Shown one piece after another: positions 35,735 to 45,299 of a stretch of DNA of 64,000 nucleotides. The translations under genes were made by a program, and so were the position numbers. This stretch comes from Haloferula luteola (GTDB lineage: Bacteria > Verrucomicrobiota > Verrucomicrobiia > Verrucomicrobiales > Akkermansiaceae): positions 62,001 through 126,000 of the forward strand of contig NZ_JACHFD010000001.1 of assembly GCF_014201715.1 (NCBI RefSeq), written 5' to 3'. Each line of letters starts with the position of its first letter. Within the stretch, counting starts at the first letter, position 1. Below the pieces are notes generated by a model. The model saw nothing but the letters and a program-made list of their open reading frames with translations, was not told the origin of the DNA and searched no databases.

Positions 35735-38700
35735 CTATCGGCTGGCAGTCGGTTCCGCTGCTGCCTCGTGTTGCTCTTCTGCGGCTTCCAGGGCTGCCCG
35801 CTCTTTGGGAATCACTCGCACAAACTTGCGTCCGTGCTCTTCCCAATTGGCGAGAATGGCCTTGCCATGAGGACTTCCGGTAGCGGCCACGTGTGCTTCA
35901 ATCAATGCCTTCAGGGTGACCACATCTGCTTCACGCTTGGTGGGCAGGGCAACGACCATTTCGTTGTTCACTCGGGAATAGAAACGTCCATCAACATCGT
36001 AAACGAAAGCGGTTCCTCCCGACATCCCGGCGCCGAAGTTCTTCCCGGTGCGACCCAGAATCACGATCGTGCCATTGGTCATGTATTCGCATCCGTGATC
36101 GCCCACGCCTTCGACCACCGCCACTGAGCCCGAATTTCGCACGGCGAAACGCTCTCCGGCTCGACCATTGAGGAACAATCGTCCGCCCGTGGCACCATAA
36201 AGACAGGTATTCCCGGCGATCGAATTCTGGTGGAACTCAAAGCGCGCGTCGGACGGCGGGTGGACGATGATTTCGCCTCCGGCCATGCCCTTGCCGACAT
36301 AGTCATTGGCTTCACCAGTCAACTCAATCCGCATACCCGAAACCATAAAGCAGCCCAACGATTGTCCGGCCGTGCCCGAAAGTCGCAGGGTCACGGCGGT
36401 CTGATCCGAGAATCCATGATTCCCGTGAACCTCTGCAATCCGCCCGGCCAAACGCGTGCCGATGTTGCGATCGGTGTTCACCACATCGTAGGAGAGAGTC
36501 ACCGGCTCGCGATCAGGCAACAGCGCAATGGCTTCCAACGTGCTTTCCTCAACCGATCCGACTCCGTAGTGGATGGCAGCGGGTTCTGCGCTGCCTCCCA
36601 TGCCCAACTCGCGCTTGAGATCGGCGAGAATCTGCAAATCCAGGGCGGGCTTGGAAATCCCGTCGTTGCGCTCTTGGGTGCGCACTCGTGCGAGCGTGTT
36701 CGGTTCGACGCCTCGCTGCGCGGCAAGACTCGGCACGACGTCCTTCAGCACAGGACCAAGATCCAGAGTGTTGGCCTTCGGGTGCCCTGGGACCTCACGT
36801 TGACGCAAGAATTCGGGCCGACCAATCAGCTCATCCAAACTCCGGACTCCCAAACTGGCCATGATTTCACGGGCTTCTTGCGACACTCCATCGAGGAAAT
36901 GAATCACCATCTCCGGCGTCCCCTTGAACTTGGCGCGCCACTTCGGATCGGTCGTCGCCACTCCTACCGGGCAGTTGTTCAAGTGGCACTTGCGCACGTA
37001 AACGCATCCCATCGCAATCATGGCGATGGTGCCGAAGTTGTATTCCTCAGCACCCAAGATCGCAGCAATCACAATGTCCCGACCGTTGCGCAGACCGCCA
37101 TCAGTACGGAGCACCACGCGGTTGCGAAGATTGTTGATCATCAGTGTTTGCTGGGCCTCAGAAAGTCCCAACTCCCAGGGCGAACCCGCGTGCTTGGTCG
37201 ACGAAAGAGGCGATGCCGCCGTGCCGCCATCGTGACCTGAGATCAAAATGTTATCGGCGCTAGCCTTTGCCACCCCTGCGGCCACCGTGCCGACGCCGGT
37301 TTCTGCCACCAACTTCACCGTCACCCGAGCCCGCGGATTGACCTCTTTCAGGTCGTGAATCAACTGCGCCAGGTCCTCGATACTGTAAATATCGTGGTGG
37401 GGCGGGGGAGAGATCAGTTGCACGCCGGGCTGAGTGTTACGCAGCTTTGCGATCAAACCGTTGACCTTGTGACCCGGAAGCTGCCCACCCTCACCAGGCT
37501 TGGCTCCTTGGGCCATCTTGATCTCCAACTCGTCGGCGTTGACCAGGTAATGTGCGGAAACACCAAACCGCCCGGAGGCAATCTGCTTGATATACGAACG
37601 GGCCAAATCGCCATTGGGATAAGGCCGGAATCGCTTCGTGTCCTCTCCACCTTCACCGGAATCCGACTTCGCACCAATGCGGTTCATCGCAATCGCCAAG
37701 GTCTCGTGAGCCTCCGGAGACAGCGCACCCAAAGACATGGCAGCCGTCGTGAAGCGCCGACGAATGGATTCGATCGGCTCGACCTCATCGATCGGCACCG
37801 GACCCGCAGAAGAAGGAACGAACTCAAACAAGTCCTTAATGGCCATGGGCTGGTTCTCTAGCGAAGCCTTCACGTAGCCCTCATAATCTTCAGCCTTTCC
37901 GCTTTTGACGTAGGTGTGGAAATTCTTGATCACCTCGGTCGTCAACGCGTGACGCTCACCGCTCTTACGGAATCGGTTGTACCCCGGATCCCCAAGATCC
38001 AGAGATGTGCCCTCCGCCACCTCGGTGGTGTAGGCTGCGCGGTGCCGAATCAGAGACTCCTCTGCAATTTCCGCAAATCCAATGCCGCCAATCTTGGACT
38101 GCATCCCGGCAAACGAAGCGCTGATGACTTCCTTGCCGATTCCGATCGCCTCCAGAATCTGAGCACCTTGATAGGAATTGAGCACGGAGATGCCCATCTT
38201 CGACATGATCTTCAGCAAGCCTTTCTCCAAGGCCTTGCGATAGTTCTCCATCGCCTTCTCGGCCGTCATCTCGTCACCCAACTTGGATCGATCCTGCGTG
38301 ACCAACTGACGCACCGTCGCAAAGCCGAGATAAGGACACACCACCGTGGCTCCCACGCTGAACACGCAGGCCACTTGATGAGTGTCGCGCACTTCGCCGG
38401 ACTCCAAAACCAAGGAACACCGCAACCGCTTGCGCACCCGGATCAAATGGTGGTGGACCGTTCCCGTTGCCAACATGGACGGAATCGGCACCCGGTCCTT
38501 GGAAATCCCCCGGTCAGAGAGAATCAAAATATTCGCGCCGCCATCAATGGCAGCCTCGGCCTCACGGCACAACGCGTCGAGCCGTGCCTTCATGCCCTCA
38601 GGGCCAGAAGATACGTCCCAGGTCATGTCCAAAACACCGGCCGGAAAACCCTCCGATGCCAGCTCCTTGATCCGCTCGACCTGATGCTCGAACAGGATTG

Positions 38701-40411
38701 CGGCATCCACATTCACGATCTTGCAATGTTCCGGCGTCTCCGCCAGCCAGTTGCGCTCTTGCCCCAAGCCAGCCGAAACCGTCATCACCGCCCACTCTCG
38801 AATCGGATCGATCGGGGGATTGGTGACCTGAGCAAAGCGCTGCTTGAAGTAGGTGTAAAGCAACCGAGGATAGCTCGAAAGGACGGCCAACGGAATGTCA
38901 TCACCCATCGAGAAAACCGCTTCCTGGGCACCCTTGATCATCGGCGGAAACACCATGTCGAGTTCCTCCAACGAAATAGCGTGGGCCACCTGCTGTCGCG
39001 ACAACTCCGTCGCTCCGAAATCATCTTCGGGAGCATGCGCTTCCGGCGAAACGAATCGACGCAGCTCCAAGCGATTCTCGTCGATCCACTGCCGATAGGG
39101 CTTTTGCTTGGCCAAGGCCTCTTTGATCTCTCGGTCGTTCTTGAACTCGCCAGTCAGCGTATTGGCAGAAAGCATTTGCCCCGGACCCAGCCGTCCCTTG
39201 CGCACCACTGTGCAATCATCAATCACCACCGCACCGGCTTCTGAGCCAATGTAGAGCAGCCCGTCCTCAGTGAGCTTGAATCGAGAAGGGCGGAGACCAT
39301 TCCGGTCCAGCGAAGCACACAACTTCACGCCATCCGTATACACCAAACCTGCGGGACCATCCCACGGCTCGGAGAACGAGCGGATGTATTGATAGAAAGC
39401 CCGCAGGTCGTCTGAAATGTCTTCGTCATTCCGATACGCCGGTGGCACGAGCATGCACATCGAATGCTCGAGGGATCGGCCCGAGAGCACCAAAACCTCC
39501 AAGGCATGATCAAGGGAAGAAGAGTCGGACTCGCCTTCGCGAATCAAGTTCTTGAGCAACTCGATATCGTCGCCCCAAACCTCCGATTCGAAGTAATCCT
39601 CGCGGCTGGAGAGCCAGTTTCGATTTCCCTCCACCGTGTTGATTTCGCCATTATGGGCGAGCATGCGGAAAGGCTGACCCAACGGCCACGCCGGGAAAGT
39701 GTTGGTCGAAAAGCGCTGGTGGTAGAGAACAATCGCCGTTTCGAAATCCGGATCCTGCAAATCACAGTAAAATCCCTTCAAGGCTTCCGGCATCGCCAGC
39801 GCCTTGTAGGAAATCAGACGACCCGAAAAACTGGGAATGTAGAAATCCCGAACCTCACGCGTCTGCAATTCAATCCGGCGGCGGCACAAGAACAACTGTC
39901 GTTCGAAAGCATCGCCATCGACCTCCTCCGGGCGACGCATCAAAAGATGCTCGATCTGAGGTTGGGTGGCCTTGGCCAAAACGCCGAGAGCCTCGGGATC
40001 CACGGGGACCACCCGCCATCCAATGATCTCAATTCCGCGTTCGGCCACTGCCGCCTCGGCCTTCGCACGGATATCCGAAATCACGGCTTCGTTCCCGACC
40101 GGGAAGAAGAACACCCCAACGGCAATCGACTCTCCAGGGAGTTCGACCCCCAAATCCTTCGCGGCCTTCTCAAAAATCGGGTGGGGGATCTGCGAGAGAA
40201 CTCCTGAACCGTCACCCGTCTTCATGTCCGCATCCACTGCACCCCGGTGGGTCATGCAACTCACGGATCGGAGCGCGTATTCCAGAACCTTGTGGCTGCG
40301 TTCACCGTTCAGGTTCGCAATCGCTCCCATACCGCAGTTGTCGTGTTCTTCACGCAGGGTATGGAGGGAACCGGGAACGGAAGGGGTGGAAGAGTGATAG
40401 AAGCGGTTCAT
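35735..40411 (-). CDS. gltB: Glutamate synthase large subunit
   Basis: 1558 residues from the ATG at 40411, full length for the family. The class II glutamine amidotransferase domain begins at DNCGMGAIANLNGE, with the Cys that becomes N-terminal after propeptide removal. The FMN domain has ISGHDGGTAASPLSS. The [3Fe-4S] cysteines are in CVYVRKCHLNNCPVG, and the C-terminal beta-helix domain has GATGGRLFLNGRAGERF. It makes two glutamates from glutamine and 2-oxoglutarate in the cytosol. The small subunit gltD is not adjacent. It is monocistronic, with its own terminator. Confidence 0.96.
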   Translation of the reverse strand: MNRFYHSSTPSVPGSLHTLREEHDNCGMGAIANLNGERSHKVLEYALRSVSCMTHRGAVDADMKTGDGSGVLSQIPHPIFEKAAKDLGVELPGESIAVGVFFFPVGNEAVISDIRAKAEAAVAERGIEIIGWRVVPVDPEALGVLAKATQPQIEHLLMRRPEEVDGDAFERQLFLCRRRIELQTREVRDFYIPSFSGRLISYKALAMPEALKGFYCDLQDPDFETAIVLYHQRFSTNTFPAWPLGQPFRMLAHNGEINTVEGNRNWLSSREDYFESEVWGDDIELLKNLIREGESDSSSLDHALEVLVLSGRSLEHSMCMLVPPAYRNDEDISDDLRAFYQYIRSFSEPWDGPAGLVYTDGVKLCASLDRNGLRPSRFKLTEDGLLYIGSEAGAVVIDDCTVVRKGRLGPGQMLSANTLTGEFKNDREIKEALAKQKPYRQWIDENRLELRRFVSPEAHAPEDDFGATELSRQQVAHAISLEELDMVFPPMIKGAQEAVFSMGDDIPLAVLSSYPRLLYTYFKQRFAQVTNPPIDPIREWAVMTVSAGLGQERNWLAETPEHCKIVNVDAAILFEHQVERIKELASEGFPAGVLDMTWDVSSGPEGMKARLDALCREAEAAIDGGANILILSDRGISKDRVPIPSMLATGTVHHHLIRVRKRLRCSLVLESGEVRDTHQVACVFSVGATVVCPYLGFATVRQLVTQDRSKLGDEMTAEKAMENYRKALEKGLLKIMSKMGISVLNSYQGAQILEAIGIGKEVISASFAGMQSKIGGIGFAEIAEESLIRHRAAYTTEVAEGTSLDLGDPGYNRFRKSGERHALTTEVIKNFHTYVKSGKAEDYEGYVKASLENQPMAIKDLFEFVPSSAGPVPIDEVEPIESIRRRFTTAAMSLGALSPEAHETLAIAMNRIGAKSDSGEGGEDTKRFRPYPNGDLARSYIKQIASGRFGVSAHYLVNADELEIKMAQGAKPGEGGQLPGHKVNGLIAKLRNTQPGVQLISPPPHHDIYSIEDLAQLIHDLKEVNPRARVTVKLVAETGVGTVAAGVAKASADNILISGHDGGTAASPLSSTKHAGSPWELGLSEAQQTLMINNLRNRVVLRTDGGLRNGRDIVIAAILGAEEYNFGTIAMIAMGCVYVRKCHLNNCPVGVATTDPKWRAKFKGTPEMVIHFLDGVSQEAREIMASLGVRSLDELIGRPEFLRQREVPGHPKANTLDLGPVLKDVVPSLAAQRGVEPNTLARVRTQERNDGISKPALDLQILADLKRELGMGGSAEPAAIHYGVGSVEESTLEAIALLPDREPVTLSYDVVNTDRNIGTRLAGRIAEVHGNHGFSDQTAVTLRLSGTAGQSLGCFMVSGMRIELTGEANDYVGKGMAGGEIIVHPPSDARFEFHQNSIAGNTCLYGATGGRLFLNGRAGERFAVRNSGSVAVVEGVGDHGCEYMTNGTIVILGRTGKNFGAGMSGGTAFVYDVDGRFYSRVNNEMVVALPTKREADVVTLKALIEAHVAATGSPHGKAILANWEEHGRKFVRVIPKERAALEAAEEQHEAAAEPTASR

Positions 40412-40575
40412 TTCAAAAATAGCGGGATGGGCCCACATTCATGAGCTCCGGTGCTGGAAGGAAAACCACGGGTCTCCCTTTTCCGGAGCGGGGCAGGGAA
40501 TAAACGGCAGGCGACGAAGACTGCCAAGCAGGAATTGTGCCCCGGGATCAGGCGGTTGGAGGGATTCTTCCGCCC

Positions 40576-41421
40576 CTAAACCACATCATCAAAGGGATTC
40601 GGCTCCAAGAGCCCTAGATCGACCAAAAAATGATCCGCAGCCTTGGTCGTCAGCTCGAAATAAAATTCCGAAACATTGAAATTGAAGAACGAGTGCTCAG
40701 CTTTTTCGTAGTCCACGATCTCCACCTGATTCTTCCGCCACTTCATCTTCCTCGCGAACTTCGCCAGAGCCGGGAAGGGGGTCAATCGGTCACGCCGACC
40801 ATGGAAAAAAATCATCGGGGGAGCGTGTCTCCGAGGTCGCCGCAACGGGTTGAACTTCTTGGCAAGACCGTCCTGAGGAAATCGAGCTGCGATCTCCGGT
40901 GCCGTCGTGTTCACCAAAGCACTGTAGAGAATCAACGCCTTTGCCGGAGGATTCTCCACCGAACTCGTCTTGTCCTTGCCCGGGACTCTCAGCGCCTGAT
41001 CAAGAGCCAAAAAGGCACCACCTGCCGTTCCTCCTAATACCAACCGGTCCAGCTTCAAGCGCACCTCCTCCGACTTTTCCCTGAGCCAGGCAAAGAACGC
41101 GTCCACATCCTCAATGGCTTCCATCGGGCCCGTTCCATGGACTCCTTGCAAGCGGGTCTCAATCACCCCAGCAATGGCACCCCGCGAAGCGAAATGCAGG
41201 CACTGCGGGACAAACTGAGTGATCATTGGTGAATCCCAGAAGCCCCCATGGAAAAACAACACCAGAGTGCGCTCATCGCCCTCCTGATGTCCTTCAGGGA
41301 GAAAGAAATGGCCACTGAGCGGCCCTTGCTCCGTTTCCTTGTAGGCGAATGAAATCGCCGATTTCATCATTTCCTTCTGGCGGGCCTGGCCGATGGGAGG
41401 AACTCGGAATAGAACGCTCAT
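40576..41421 (-). CDS. Alpha/beta hydrolase-fold protein (dienelactone/BD-FAE-like), nucleophile position Thr
   Basis: 281 residues from an ATG at 41421, chosen because the longer frame runs into the divergent gene. TLVLFFHGGFWDSPM is the oxyanion-hole HGG motif. The nucleophile elbow reads RLVLGGTAGGAFLALD, so the usual GxSxG serine is replaced by threonine. Asp (FFHGRRDRLTPF) and His (YEKAEHSFFNF) are in place. There is no signal peptide. It may be inactive, a Thr-nucleophile variant, or a binding protein. It is divergent from the secreted hypothetical at 41480. Confidence 0.8.
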   Translation of the reverse strand: MSVLFRVPPIGQARQKEMMKSAISFAYKETEQGPLSGHFFLPEGHQEGDERTLVLFFHGGFWDSPMITQFVPQCLHFASRGAIAGVIETRLQGVHGTGPMEAIEDVDAFFAWLREKSEEVRLKLDRLVLGGTAGGAFLALDQALRVPGKDKTSSVENPPAKALILYSALVNTTAPEIAARFPQDGLAKKFNPLRRPRRHAPPMIFFHGRRDRLTPFPALAKFARKMKWRKNQVEIVDYEKAEHSFFNFNVSEFYFELTTKAADHFLVDLGLLEPNPFDDVV

Positions 41422-41479
41422 GCGGGTGCGGAAAAAGGAGTGTTGTGTCCCGAGGCGGCTTATCCAACTCTTTTTGGCA

Positions 41480-42376
41480 ATGAATCCATGCAAATCTCTC
41501 GCAATCGCCCTGACGACCTTGATTGCGACCTCTGCTGCGGATGCCCAAGATGTTCGACCTGAACTCGGCAAGACTCTCTCAAGCACCTACAATGCCTGGC
41601 GCAACGCTCTTGTGCAGAAAGATTTTCGAGTCTGGCAAGCGCTCACCGCGCCTCACCGCCAAATGGAGGTCAAAAACCGCATCCTATCAGAAAAACGCCC
41701 ATTTCCTGGTGCCGTCTTTCAGGTGCCGGTGCCGCCGCCTGGATTGGATGGCTTGAAGCTCGTCCGACTCTCTCAGGTAGGTGCCACTGCCAAAGGCGTG
41801 TGGTTCGGACCGGTTGATTTCGGAGTGGATGGGGAACCCACTGACAACTTGCTGGCTCTGTCCTTCGTCCAACAAGGTGGACGTTGGCTCTACGATCGTG
41901 CGGATTTCGTCAACCTTTCCGAACTCCCGGCCGCCCGCAAGGAAATGGCGGAAGGCGACTTCCACTACGTAGACGAAATTCCAGAAGCGAAAGCCAGTGG
42001 ACAAATCCCTCCTGTGCCCATGGAAGTGAACCGGGCAAAATACATCGCCAAGGTGTACGCATTTTGTCCGGGCCGGGAAGTCAATGTGCAGGTCAATCGC
42101 ATCAGCCGTCATCGTTTTGCCAATACACGAGAGGCCGAAATCATCATGGGTGGAGCCGTCGATGGTCGCAACGAGATCACGTATTCGGTAAAACCCATGG
42201 AAGGCTCGACCGGAAAAGAGGCGTTCGCATTGAGAGTTTACCTGATGTCAGAAATCGAAGGCACCAAACCGGTGATCGCTTTCGAGCGCCTCGCTCAAGA
42301 AGGCGAACCCGTCAAAGGCTTCGAAACTCAGACCTTCAATTTGGATCCCGAAACCGCAAAGAAGCTGGTTCCGTAA
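41480..42376 (+). CDS. Secreted hypothetical protein
   Basis: 298 residues from the ATG at 41480, with a signal peptide (CKSLAIALTTLIATSAADAQ). The mature part has two mixed alpha/beta halves: the first (AWRNALVQKDFRVWQALTAP, RWLYDRADFVNLSEL) is like an NTF2/SnoaL-type cone domain. The second (YIAKVYAFCPGREVNVQVN) is beta-rich. I do not recognise a function. It ends 43 bases before the first dif-like site, so it is the last host gene before the mobile block. Confidence 0.72.
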   Translation: MNPCKSLAIALTTLIATSAADAQDVRPELGKTLSSTYNAWRNALVQKDFRVWQALTAPHRQMEVKNRILSEKRPFPGAVFQVPVPPPGLDGLKLVRLSQVGATAKGVWFGPVDFGVDGEPTDNLLALSFVQQGGRWLYDRADFVNLSELPAARKEMAEGDFHYVDEIPEAKASGQIPPVPMEVNRAKYIAKVYAFCPGREVNVQVNRISRHRFANTREAEIIMGGAVDGRNEITYSVKPMEGSTGKEAFALRVYLMSEIEGTKPVIAFERLAQEGEPVKGFETQTFNLDPETAKKLVP

Positions 42377-42418
42377 TCGATTGAGGAGGAGAAAGACGTG
42401 ATCAATGGCCTCCATATT

Positions 42419-42446
42419 ACTTGTGACAATGTATGTAATGCGGAAT
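42419..42446 (+). other. dif-like Xer site, left end of inovirus element
   Basis: Left arm ACTTGTGACAA (42419-42429) resembles the bacterial XerC-arm consensus. A six-base core TGTATG follows (42430-42435), then a right arm TAATGCGGAAT (42436-42446). The core and right arm recur at 53548-53564, and nearly at 55619-55635, while the left arm differs there. That is the pattern expected if XerC-side strand exchange joined a host left arm to element DNA. Confidence 0.7.
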
Positions 42447-42589
42447 TGACTTCCGACATTTTTCTTGCTAGCCGCCGGGTGGTTTGTAGGCTCCGCGTCG
42501 TTATTTGGATGCGCGCAAGCGTCTCTGCACTGCTCGAAGGACTGCTACCCTGAGAGCGAAATAATCTCGGGTGCTAAGCATCTGCGATC

Positions 42590-42627
42590 GCCCCGGCGGG
42601 ATTGCTACCCCGTCGGGGCATTTTTTG
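42590..42627 (+). terminator. Rho-independent terminator inside the element's left end
   Basis: An 11-base stem (42590-42600 with 42609-42619, one G-T pair) is followed by six T. It insulates the element from transcription arriving from the left, or from its own right end when circular. Confidence 0.75.
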
Positions 42628-42630
42628 TCC

Positions 42631-43140
42631 ATGGATTCGAATCAGATTTTTCTACTCGGCGTGATGGTGGTGCTCCTGGTCATCGCCAAAAAACTTGGAG
42701 CTTCTGGCGGATCAGGTAGACGAGCTCGGATCGATTACGTTCACAAGCCGCTCCTCACACCGGCGGAACGCTCGTTTTTCGGGGTTCTTCAATCCGTGGT
42801 TCCTCCTGGCTACTTCGTCGCCATCAAGCCACGGATGGCCGATGTCCTGGACCCTTCGCCGAAACTTCGCGGCCGGGTCAGACACGCGACTTTCTTTAGA
42901 ATTTCGTCCAAACATTTCGATTTTGTGGTCTGTGAAACCGGCGGTTTCGAGCCTGTCGTCGTCATCGAATTGGACGATTCCTCACACAATAAATCCCGTG
43001 CAAAAGCCACGGATTTCTTTAAGGATCAAAGCCTAGCCTCTGCAAAGCTACCAATCCTGCGAGTGAAGGCCGCCCGCTCCTATGTCGCTGCGGACCTTGC
43101 GGCTTCTCTCAATCAAAAGGTCTCGGAGAGATTTTCTTGA
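42631..43140 (+). CDS. DUF2726 (restriction-endonuclease-like) protein with N-terminal membrane helix
   Basis: 169 residues from the ATG at 42631. A membrane helix (FLLGVMVVLLVIAKKLG) leads to a DUF2726-like domain: PLLTPAERSFFGVLQSVVPP, HFDFVVCETGGFEPVVVIEL, then DDSSHNKSRAKATDFFKDQS. The acidic and basic positions match the PD-(D/E)XK-like nuclease fold that this family is related to. As a phage-carried accessory gene it could act in exclusion of other phages or in DNA processing. No SD is visible; a terminator sits directly before it. Confidence 0.7.
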   Translation: MDSNQIFLLGVMVVLLVIAKKLGASGGSGRRARIDYVHKPLLTPAERSFFGVLQSVVPPGYFVAIKPRMADVLDPSPKLRGRVRHATFFRISSKHFDFVVCETGGFEPVVVIELDDSSHNKSRAKATDFFKDQSLASAKLPILRVKAARSYVAADLAASLNQKVSERFS

Positions 43141-43358
43141 CGTCTCTAGTTAGGTCGTTCTAAGCGTCGAATACGTTCCGCGGTGCGGTTCGTCCGGTGT
43201 AGCAGCCGGAGGGTGTAGCAGCCCATTCACCATCCAAATAACAACCTAGCATCAGAGACCAACAATGCGCCCCGCATGCGTACCCGTGTGTGTGCCTACC
43301 CTTTCCGGGGTGTGGCGTTTGATCTATTCCCGCCTCTGCTGCGTAACACGCGGCCGAC
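43141..43358. other. Non-coding interval in phage element, possible origin region
   Basis: No gene is supported. It carries a GTGTGTG tract (43290-43296) and GGGGTGTGGCG (43310-43320); the latter recurs at 51412-51422 inside a hairpin. GTAGCAGCC is repeated at 43198 and 43218. Repeats before a rolling-circle initiator gene are compatible with an origin, but no nick site can be assigned. Confidence 0.35.
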
Positions 43359-43673
43359 GTGCAGGCTAAGGCAGCAAATCTGTTAGGATCGGGGGCAACC
43401 CCTACAGAACTGCCCGCCCTTCGATGCCGAGAGGCTTGCTCGGATATGGCCGACTCGTCGCCGGGCGCTCTCGGGAAGTCTTCTCAGGGTGTCCGGCGGC
43501 AGGCCCATCCGTTCTTCACGGATCGCCGCAAATGGCGGAATCACCGTTGCCCTCTGGTGACGGATGCCTGGGCAACGGGATCGGGCGATGCCGTCGAACT
43601 TCTCACCGGTCAACTGGCCTTCCCCTTTTTCGGGCAGGATCACTTGCCCCTCTCGAAAGGAGGTCGCCGATGA
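43359..43673 (+). CDS. Small hypothetical phage protein
   Basis: 104 residues if it starts at the GTG at 43359; an in-frame ATG lies at 43446. Its TGA overlaps the ATG of the next gene as ATGA, and the shared SD (AAAGGAGGT) falls in its last codons. This coupling, repeated at the next junction, is the main evidence that it is translated. The sequence is polar with no recognised domain, and its composition is not clearly protein-like. Confidence 0.4.
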   Translation: MQAKAANLLGSGATPTELPALRCREACSDMADSSPGALGKSSQGVRRQAHPFFTDRRKWRNHRCPLVTDAWATGSGDAVELLTGQLAFPFFGQDHLPLSKGGRR

Positions 43674-43984
43674 TCTGCCACGCGACGCTCAATGTAGCAT
43701 CCGTGCACCTTTCGGCCCCCACCCGTGGAGAACGTGAGCAATGGGTCAAACTCGCTGTGGCCACCTGGTGCCGTTCGAGTGCCTTTGCCGAGTGCTTCTC
43801 GGAATATTGGGGCACCGTTCCGGGCGTTGAGTTCACTCTCTCAGGTGCCCATTGCCATCTCACGCTTCTGGTCCGGAAGCGTCTGACCTCCTCTCAGCTC
43901 GAACTTTTGAAAAGCGCATGGGGGCTTGGTCACATTGGCCTCCAATACCCCACCACCAAGAAAGGAGGTCGCCGTGCCAGCTGA
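43670..43984 (+). CDS. Small hypothetical phage protein before rep
   Basis: 104 residues. The ATG at 43670 is preceded at seven-base spacing by AAAGGAGGT, a near-perfect ribosome binding site. The sequence has EREQWVKLAVATWCRSSAFA and a hydrophobic-rich strand pattern (VEFTLSGAHCHLTLLVRKRL) but no known motif. Its stop overlaps the rep start by 11 bases. Position directly before the replication gene suggests a role in replication or its control; this is inference. Confidence 0.65.
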   Translation: MICHATLNVASVHLSAPTRGEREQWVKLAVATWCRSSAFAECFSEYWGTVPGVEFTLSGAHCHLTLLVRKRLTSSQLELLKSAWGLGHIGLQYPTTKKGGRRAS

Positions 43985-45299
43985 GCGATTGAATCGGTTA
44001 GAAGCGGGTCGACCATCGCTCGAAAACGGTGCTCTGCGTCTTCGTCCGGTGCGAGCCGACGAGATCGAGGACGCTCGCAAGCGCTACGCCGAAGCCTGCG
44101 CCCGTTTTGGCTTCGATTCCTGTTTCCCAACTTTCTGCCGGGAAGTTCGCGGATGGTCCTGGGACGATCTTTTCGGCTGGATGGCTGAGCCCTCGCGCAC
44201 AGCCTCGCCGATTTCGCCGGACGGCCGGCGCATGTATACCCTTACCCGGTCGGCTCAGCCCGACTCCCCTGGGAGGGAGCGGCCAGAAAGGTCGAGGGGG
44301 GCCGGCCGGGTTCTCCGTCAATCGGCCCCTGCCCCTGGCGGTTTCCTCCCCGGGTCGGCGCTCCACGTGCGCCAGCAATTTCCCCCATCCTGGTTCACCC
44401 CTGCGGGAGTAGCCAAAAAGCGCCGGCTTTTGGAGGCGAAAGGCCTTCCGTCGTTCAAGGGCTGGCGCTTCATCACTCTCACCCTGGCCCGCGACAACTT
44501 CGGCGGCTGCCCACTGACCGGCTTCCTTGAAGGCCGCGAAAAACTCCGGCGCTTCATGGAGTCGGCCCGCCGCCTCGGTCTCTGGAAGCGTGGGGTGAAG
44601 TGGGCATGGAAGCTCGAATTTCAGCGCGACGGCTGGGCCCACTGGCATCTCCTCATCGATCGCAAGGCGAAGTTCTCGATTGCCGAGATGGAAACCGTGG
44701 ATCGGATTTGGGGGCTCGGCCGCACCAATTGTCGCCGCATCTCCAAGAGCGAGTTCGGGTATCAATTCAAATACGCCTTCAAGGGCGTCTACCAGGACGA
44801 CGGATCGGGCCTCGCTGTCCCGCAATGGTTCCTCAGTTACTACGAAGCATCTAGTAAAGGGAAACGTCCCCTGGCCTTTTCGCGCTGCCGCTTCTGGCAG
44901 ACATCCAAAGATTTTTACACTGGAGCGCGAGCAAAGGTGGATGAACGGAAAGCGAAAAATTCGTCCCTGGTCCCCCGCCCTCTTTCCGAGGTGCTCGAAG
45001 ATCAGGGGCGAAGTGTCGTCATCTGCGCTCGCGATCATTCGGGCCGATACGTCGAGGGCAAGACCCTCCGTCTGGCCGTCGATTTCAAGGACTTCCTCCG
45101 ACTGTTCCTCTGGGACGTGGAGAACCGGGCCGGGGTGGTGCTCTCCGTCCGGTCGTTCGTCGTAGCACCCGACACATTGGATCGAACCATCAACCAACAC
45201 GAAAAATGGCAACTGCAACCCCTACACCAACGAAACCGGCTGACACTTCGAACGGCCAACCGAATCCGCCACGAGCGGCGCAACCTGGAAACATGCTGA
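43974..45299 (+). CDS. Rolling-circle replication initiator (HUH endonuclease, inovirus Rep/pII-like)
   Basis: 441 residues from a GTG at 43974 that follows AAAGGAGGT by four bases. Motif I is WRFITLTLARDNFGG. Motif II (HUH) is DGWAHWHLLIDRKAKF, with the HxH metal pair. Motif III is EFGYQFKYAFKGVYQ, whose tyrosines and lysine match the nicking Tyr region. Such proteins nick the double-stranded origin to start ssDNA synthesis in filamentous phages and related plasmids. The N-terminal 140 residues are unrecognised. It overlaps the next gene by 94 bases. Confidence 0.85.
   Translation: MPAERLNRLEAGRPSLENGALRLRPVRADEIEDARKRYAEACARFGFDSCFPTFCREVRGWSWDDLFGWMAEPSRTASPISPDGRRMYTLTRSAQPDSPGRERPERSRGAGRVLRQSAPAPGGFLPGSALHVRQQFPPSWFTPAGVAKKRRLLEAKGLPSFKGWRFITLTLARDNFGGCPLTGFLEGREKLRRFMESARRLGLWKRGVKWAWKLEFQRDGWAHWHLLIDRKAKFSIAEMETVDRIWGLGRTNCRRISKSEFGYQFKYAFKGVYQDDGSGLAVPQWFLSYYEASSKGKRPLAFSRCRFWQTSKDFYTGARAKVDERKAKNSSLVPRPLSEVLEDQGRSVVICARDHSGRYVEGKTLRLAVDFKDFLRLFLWDVENRAGVVLSVRSFVVAPDTLDRTINQHEKWQLQPLHQRNRLTLRTANRIRHERRNLETC

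Noticed and set aside
37916-39244. 442-codon plus-strand frame opposite gltB
   Set aside because: Antisense of a strongly conserved gltB; composition is arginine/histidine-rich as expected for a shadow.
43141-43358. CRISPR-like repeat (GTAGCAGCC twice)
   Set aside because: Only two short copies 20 bases apart; no array.
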